A DNA stretch of 48,245 nucleotides from positions 170,001 to 218,245 of the forward strand of contig CAJNDS010000134.1 of NCBI GenBank assembly GCA_905221605.1, written 5' to 3'. The notes beneath the pieces were generated by a model. It was given only the letters and a program-made list of their open reading frames with translations. It searched no databases and was not told where the DNA came from. A program made the translations under genes and the position numbers. Each line of letters opens with the position of its first letter. The first letter of the stretch is position 1. Below, one piece after another: positions 46,736 through 48,245 of this stretch. The stretch comes from Symbiodinium natans. Taxonomy: Eukaryota; Sar; Dinophyceae; Suessiales; Symbiodiniaceae.

Positions 46736-46848
46736 TCGCGCGCGCGCACGCGCGCGCGCGATATTTGAGGCGCGCGCGCGCGCGCGCGTGCGCGCGCGGT
46801 TTGAGGCGCGCGAGCGCACGCGCGCGCGCGCGCACGCGCGCGCGCGCT
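46736..46848. repeat. (CG)n tract, Z-DNA-prone
   Basis: Alternating CG with occasional CA/TG steps and three short non-alternating gaps (GATATTTGAGG, GGTTTGAGG, CGAGCG). Confidence 0.95.
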
Positions 46849-47060
46849 CAAAACCGCGTGGGCGCTTAAAAGTTTTGAATCAAACAAATAAATGAATATA
46901 TACATTCCTTATTCATGTATTTCTATTAAAGTTCTGCGCGAGTTCTGCGCGCGCCACATTCAAAAAATTTCTTTCTTAGAAACACAGAACACTCCTGTCG
47001 ACTTCCTTCACACATGTATTTATAATTAAACTATAATGAATGCATAATTGAAGAACATGC

Positions 47061-47142
47061 ATGCGCGCGCGCGCGTGCGCGCGCGCGCACGTGCGCGCGC
47101 GCGCGCACGCGCGCGCGTGCACTGTGCGCGCGCGCGCGCGCC
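47061..47142. repeat. (CG)n tract, Z-DNA-prone
   Basis: About 82 bp of nearly uninterrupted purine-pyrimidine alternation. Confidence 0.95.
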
Positions 47143-47292
47143 AACTTGAACCACTTATTTCGCACATGTATATACAAGTAAACAAATACAGAGATAAAGA
47201 CATATTGCTTAAGGCAGATTAATAAAAACTCATAAGTAAATGAATATACATATATGTATATGTGTATATTTATTTATTTAATACATGCAGCA

Positions 47293-47394
47293 CATGCGCG
47301 CGCGCAGGCGCGCGCGCGCGCGCGGTTCAAGTTAATTCGCGCGCGCGCGCGCGTGCGCGCGCGCGCGAGCACCGCGCGCGCGCGCGTATGCATG
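47293..47394. repeat. (CG)n tract, Z-DNA-prone
   Basis: Two CG blocks separated by GGTTCAAGTTAATT. Confidence 0.95.
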
Positions 47395-47584
47395 TTTTTT
47401 CAATTATATATTAATTATATATAGTCCATAATTATATAATATATACATGTGTGAAGATCGACAGATCGAGTGTTCTGTATTTTCTAAGAAATTTAAAAGC
47501 AAGTCAATTTTCGAACGTGGCGCGCGCAAGGCTTATATAAATATTCACAATCGTTAAATAATATAATAATACGCGAAGTTGCCC

Positions 47585-47614
47585 CCGCGCGCGCGCACAC
47601 GCGCGCGCGCGCGC
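47585..47614. repeat. (CG)n tract
   Basis: Thirty bp of CG/CA alternation. Confidence 0.9.
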
Positions 47615-47673
47615 TCCGCTGAGGCGTTTCTTGCAATATGAATTCAGAATAAACAAATATATTTATTCATATA

Positions 47674-47820
47674 TGCACGCGCGCGCGCGCGCGCGCGAGT
47701 GCGACCGCGCGCGCGCGCATGCCGCGCGCGGCGCGCTCGCTGTCGACGCCGCCCCCCCCCCCCCCTGCCAATCGCGGGGGGGGGGACGCCGGCTTGCACG
47801 CGCGCGCGCGCGCGCGCTCG
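47674..47820. repeat. (CG)n tracts flanking a poly-C / poly-G pair
   Basis: CG alternation, then a 14-base C run (47752-47765), a short spacer, then a 10-base G run, then CG alternation again. The C and G runs can pair, and the CG arms are self-complementary, giving a potential cruciform. Confidence 0.9.
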
Positions 47821-47939
47821 ATACATATATGTATAGAATTATGTGCAATTTAAAAACATCATGTTTTTGTCGTTTGCGCACGCGAACGCGCATGCGATAC
47901 CTGTTTTCTATAGGTTTGTGATCTTCTAATCCATATTAT

Positions 47940-47964
47940 CCGCGCGCGCGCGCGCCGCGCGCTG
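47940..47964. repeat. (CG)n tract
   Basis: Short CG alternation just after ATATTATC. Confidence 0.9.
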
Positions 47965-48188
47965 TATAAGTGTGCTTCTTACCATTGCTCGAAAATATAA
48001 CTCATACTTTTTCCTAAACCACGAATGTTGGCAGGAGAGCTTGAAAGCCAGTGTTGCTTGATTTTCTAGTCTGGTTTTTGTTTCCTGCGGTCTCATTTCG
48101 GGGTCCTGCAATCAAGCTCGTTGGAAGCAAGATTTTTCAACAAAAAGAACAATCGAAACAATGATTCGGCAGAGGGCAAGGTGTGTTG

Positions 48189-48245
48189 GGGGGGGGGGGG
48201 CGGGGCGGGAGTAAAATTAAGCAAAGTGACACACACACACACACA
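48189..48245. repeat. Poly-G run and (AC)n at the window end
   Basis: A 12-base G run with GC-rich continuation, then (AC)n running off the end of the window. Confidence 0.95.

Larger units (their letters stand above)
46489..48228. other. AT-rich DNA punctuated by alternating CG tracts
   Basis: Background of ATATAT/AATTAA-rich sequence containing at least six blocks of 25-150 bp of nearly pure (CG)n. No telomere repeats, no supported gene. Frames with Ala-Arg repeats across the CG blocks are artefacts. Confidence 0.8.

Noticed and set aside
46675-47893. Ala-Arg repeat frames
   Set aside because: Direct consequence of CG dinucleotide tracts in any frame.
37374-48245. Long terminal repeats around the retroelement
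   Set aside because: No matching direct repeats were seen between 37374-38360 and the region after 46488; a pairwise alignment would be needed to exclude diverged ones.

Overview
The window looks like nuclear DNA of a dinoflagellate-type alga. Indications: telomere-type TTTAGGG repeats scattered through most of it, candidate introns with both GT and GC donors, a short zinc-ribbon segment and an EF-hand protein of a kind common in these algae, and a Ty3/gypsy-like element with a CCCH-finger Gag. No rRNA, tRNA or bacterial gene organisation was found. The lineage call is inference.

Bases 1-37,373 are a mosaic. Nearly every 100-400 bp there is a block of (TTTAGGG)n or (CCCTAAA)n, alternating in orientation dozens of times, with GC-rich unique islands of 50-150 bp between blocks. 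Several islands read as small exons. The clearest set (29,531-36,180, +) gives an eight-exon model whose reading phases agree at all seven junctions and whose introns are largely telomere repeat. The best intact gene (4,168-5,744, +) encodes a Pro/Ala/Tyr-repeat protein with a C-terminal EF-hand and has a 71-bp intron. A second copy of its EF-hand exon lies at 2,315-2,419, joined to telomere repeats. About twenty short terminal-inverted-repeat elements (MITE-like, several families, one nested) are interspersed, plus a 1.39-kb Mutator-like element (33,008-34,394) with a 10-bp target duplication and about a dozen copies of a palindromic motif. Telomere-variant satellites occur as homogeneous blocks; the largest is CCCTATAA at 36,466-37,373.

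Bases about 37,374-46,488 hold a Ty3/gypsy-like retroelement on the minus strand: gag, a retropepsin-like protease, a long pol frame with RT thumb and RNase H but no recognisable RT palm or integrase, and a third frame encoding a membrane segment, a SWIM zinc finger and a phospholipase D-like nuclease. The three frames are successively offset by -1, and the second Gag zinc finger is split at the first frame change. No LTRs were recognised.

Bases 46,489-48,245 are AT-rich DNA punctuated by long alternating CG tracts. The most notable features are the telomere-repeat introns and the retroelement with a SWIM-PLD protein where integrase or env would be expected. Short-exon calls are individually weak and rest on splice-site and phase logic rather than database matches.
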